5,715 nt of DNA from Candidatus Delongbacteria bacterium. GTDB taxonomy: Bacteria; UBA4055. Position 1 is the first letter of the stretch. Each line of letters begins with the position of its first letter. Of this stretch, positions 3,654 through 5,715 are shown one piece after another. The translations under genes and the position numbers were made by a program. The notes below the pieces were generated by a model that was given only the letters and a program-made list of their open reading frames with translations, did not search any database and had not been told where the DNA came from. The DNA is taken from contig WTAK01000172.1 in NCBI GenBank assembly GCA_013139625.1, positions 1 to 5,715 of the forward strand. The letters run 5' to 3'.

Positions 3654-5715
3654 AACTTTTAGGAAAAGGTCAAATAGCCGATTTACCTACAGCGATATCT
3701 GAGCTTTGGAAAAATGGTTATGATGCATATGCTACAAAGTTAGAGTGTAAATTATTTCTTGATTCGTATAAAGACAACAAATCTCCAATTTTTATACTTT
3801 CTGATAATGGTTTTGGTATGTCAGAAGAAGATATTTTGAATAAATGGTTTGTACTCGGGACTGATTCTAAAGCTAGAAACGAAAAATTAAAGCCTGAATT
3901 TGGATTAAAAAGACGTGTTCCCATGGGAGAGAAAGGCATTGGAAGATTATCGGTATCTTACCTTGGTTCACAAATGATAATGCTTACAAAAAAAGAGAAT
4001 CAAATTGCAAATGCTTTTTTGATGGATTGGAGAGTATTAGAGAATTATAACTTTTATCTAGATGATTTAAATATACCACTGTTTAATTTTAGTACTTCTA
4101 AAGAGTTTAAAAATAAATTTAGAAACGCAAAGGCAGATTTCTTAGAAAATCTAAACGATATTGATTCTAATATTTGGGATGAACAAGTTGAGTTGAAAAA
4201 GAGTATTCAAGATGATTTAAAATCACTAATAATACCAAATTTTATAAATGAAGAAGTTATTGAAAAATTTTGTAATCTAGAGAATCACGGTACTTTATTT
4301 GTAGTTTTTACCCCTAATGAACAGCTTTTAGATTTTTCAAATAAAGATTATATTCGATTTAAGAATAATAGCTCTCTAATCTATCTTAGATCTTCTCTAA
4401 GTGGGTTGCATAATGATCTGAAAAATCCAGAGAAAGACTTTAATACTAATTTTTTAATTCTAGATGCTAGTGGAAAGTACGATCTAATTGAAGATTTTTT
4501 CACTACAGAAGAAATGAAGAATACAGACCATTGGTTAAAAGGTGATTTTGATGAAAATGGTTTTTTTAGTGGTGAAATTAAAATATTTAATCGAAGAGAA
4601 AAATATACATTTAAGCCTAATAGACCTCCAGGTAAGACTCCATATGGACCATTTAAAATTGAATGGGGTGCACCAGAAGGTTCTCGTACAAGTTCTATGT
4701 TAAACGAAGAAGAATATCATAATCTTGACAAAAAATTAGATTTATATGGTGGACTGTATATTTATAGAGACAACTTTAGAGTCTTACCATATGGCAGAAC
4801 AGAATCTGACTTTCTTGAATTTGAAAAGAGAAGAACCTTACATGCTGGACTGTATTTTTTTAGTCATAGACGATTTATAGGTTATATCGACTTAAAAAGA
4901 GATCAAAACTCCAACTTAAAAGATAAGGCTGGGCGAGAAGGATTTATTCAAAATAAGGCTTATAGAGAATTTAAAGATGATTTGATAGAGTTTTTTATTG
5001 ATATTGCTAAACGCTATATGCGATCAAGTAAAGAAAAAAAGTTTGATACTTTTAGAGAGAATCAGATTTTTGAAATTGAAGCTAAGCATAATAAACAACT
5101 CGAAGAAGCAAAGAAGAAAAATAAACGAACAAAAAAAGCATTTCTAGCTCAGCTGAAAGAAAATTTAGAAGATTTAGAACTACTAAATAATGATATTGAT
5201 GAACTTTCTAAACAACTTGATAACGAAGTATCAAAGCTTGAAATAAATTATAACTCTTATAACAAGGTTCTCGAAAAGCTTGAAACCAAAAAAGTAGAAT
5301 TAAGAAGTTTAAAAATCCTAAAACCTCAAGGTATAAAAGTTACAAGCCGACAAGAAGATGACTATATGACCTATCAGCAAAAGTATTATAAAGTTGACAC
5401 GACTGTACAAATGTGTGTTAAGGTTGTAAATAAGACAAGGGAACGAATTAGTACAGAAAATCTAAAGCTAGAATATAATGAAAAATATAGAAGACATATA
5501 AAGTATTTAGAAAAACAATTTTTAAAATATCAAGATGTTAGTAAGCTTTCGTATGCCAGAATCGAAAAACTTTTAAAAGATGAAAAAGAAATACAAATAG
5601 AAGCATTTACAAGTCAATCTTCTGATTACAGCATCCAAGATAATGATAAAAATGAAGGGATTAGAAAAAAGATTAGCCTACTTGAAAACTTAATTAATGA
5701 ACAAAACGAAACTAT
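3620..5715 (+). CDS. GHKL (MORC/MutL/Hsp90-like) ATPase with coiled-coil C-terminal region, 3' end outside window
   Basis: An open frame of 698 full codons with no stop before the window ends. The N-terminal GHKL ATP-binding fold is intact: N-box ELWKNGYDA (28-36, with E28, N32, D35), G1 box DNGFGM (62-67), WFVLGTDSKA (76-85) and G2 box GEKGIGR (103-109). A second, transducer-like (S5-type) domain follows, with GLYIYRDNFRVLPYG (378-392) and GREGF (438-442). From about 475 to 565 the protein is a charged, heptad-rich coiled coil, followed by more helical sequence from about 600. Such ATPases dimerise on ATP binding and act as clamps on DNA. The ATG is preceded by AGGA (3605-3608, 11 nt away) inside the methyltransferase gene, and the first 34 nt overlap it, suggesting coupled translation. 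Iyer and co-workers described MutL/MORC-type ATPases linked with cytosine methylases in restriction-modification-like operons; this fits. No nuclease motif is visible in the part present. Composition is very AT-rich compared with hcp. Confidence 0.93.
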   Translation, partial: MAKFRAKARAVELLGKGQIADLPTAISELWKNGYDAYATKLECKLFLDSYKDNKSPIFILSDNGFGMSEEDILNKWFVLGTDSKARNEKLKPEFGLKRRVPMGEKGIGRLSVSYLGSQMIMLTKKENQIANAFLMDWRVLENYNFYLDDLNIPLFNFSTSKEFKNKFRNAKADFLENLNDIDSNIWDEQVELKKSIQDDLKSLIIPNFINEEVIEKFCNLENHGTLFVVFTPNEQLLDFSNKDYIRFKNNSSLIYLRSSLSGLHNDLKNPEKDFNTNFLILDASGKYDLIEDFFTTEEMKNTDHWLKGDFDENGFFSGEIKIFNRREKYTFKPNRPPGKTPYGPFKIEWGAPEGSRTSSMLNEEEYHNLDKKLDLYGGLYIYRDNFRVLPYGRTESDFLEFEKRRTLHAGLYFFSHRRFIGYIDLKRDQNSNLKDKAGREGFIQNKAYREFKDDLIEFFIDIAKRYMRSSKEKKFDTFRENQIFEIEAKHNKQLEEAKKKNKRTKKAFLAQLKENLEDLELLNNDIDELSKQLDNEVSKLEINYNSYNKVLEKLETKKVELRSLKILKPQGIKVTSRQEDDYMTYQQKYYKVDTTVQMCVKVVNKTRERISTENLKLEYNEKYRRHIKYLEKQFLKYQDVSKLSYARIEKLLKDEKEIQIEAFTSQSSDYSIQDNDKNEGIRKKISLLENLINEQNET
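3626..3632 (+). other. Canonical -1 slippery heptamer A AAT TTA in the gene overlap
   Basis: In the methyltransferase frame the codons CAA AAT TTA contain A AAT TTA, an X XXY YYZ heptamer. A -1 slip here moves ribosomes into exactly the frame of the ATPase (AAA TTT AGA), bypassing the TAG at 3651-3653 and giving a methyltransferase-ATPase fusion. No strong downstream stimulatory structure was found; CTTTT-AGG-AAAAG at 3656-3668 is a weak stem and rather far away. In DNA this AT-rich the heptamer may be coincidental. Confidence 0.25.

Noticed and set aside
3718..3939. Minus-strand frame of 73 codons
   Set aside because: It is antisense to the N-box, G1 and G2 motifs of the GHKL ATPase, whose plus-strand frame is clearly the coding one.

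Overview
The window reads as AT-rich bacterial DNA in two blocks, both on the plus strand and separated by a strong intrinsic terminator. The first block (1-2317) is a hybrid-cluster protein operon. It holds the last 78 codons of an iron-sulfur (4Fe-4S ferredoxin-type) protein, a small single-domain cupin whose start overlaps the preceding stop (ATGA), and a full-length hybrid cluster protein gene (hcp) with every expected cluster ligand. Hcp proteins of this N-terminal type are typical of anaerobes and microaerophiles and act in nitric oxide / nitrosative stress handling. I cannot assign a genus. Low GC, U-tract terminators and strong Shine-Dalgarno sequences fit Bacillota, Fusobacteriota, Campylobacterota or other low-GC anaerobic lineages.

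After the terminator (2349-2380) comes a short non-coding stretch. It contains a near-consensus promoter (TTGACA, 17 bp, TATATT) carrying two perfect DNA palindromes, then a full-length match to the anti-Shine-Dalgarno sequence and a third dyad that would fold in the mRNA over the putative start codon.

The second block (2523-5715) is lower in GC and looks acquired. It encodes a cytosine-5 DNA methyltransferase with all main catalytic motifs, followed with a 34-nt overlap by a large GHKL (MORC/MutL/Hsp90-type) ATPase with a long coiled-coil C-terminal part. The ATPase gene has no stop inside the window and runs off the right edge. This pairing matches the restriction-modification-like operons with MutL/MORC-type ATPases described by Iyer, Abhiman and Aravind (2008). 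In those, further genes such as a Z1-domain helicase-like ATPase and a PD-(D/E)XK nuclease are usual, so the effector is probably just beyond the window.

The most interesting material is this defence-type pair and its leader: tandem palindromic operator candidates, a hairpin between ribosome-binding site and start, an 11-codon upstream reading frame ending at an in-frame ATG, and a canonical -1 slippery heptamer in the methyltransferase/ATPase overlap that is in the right frame to make a fusion protein. I see no tRNA, rRNA, CRISPR array, insertion sequence or attachment site.
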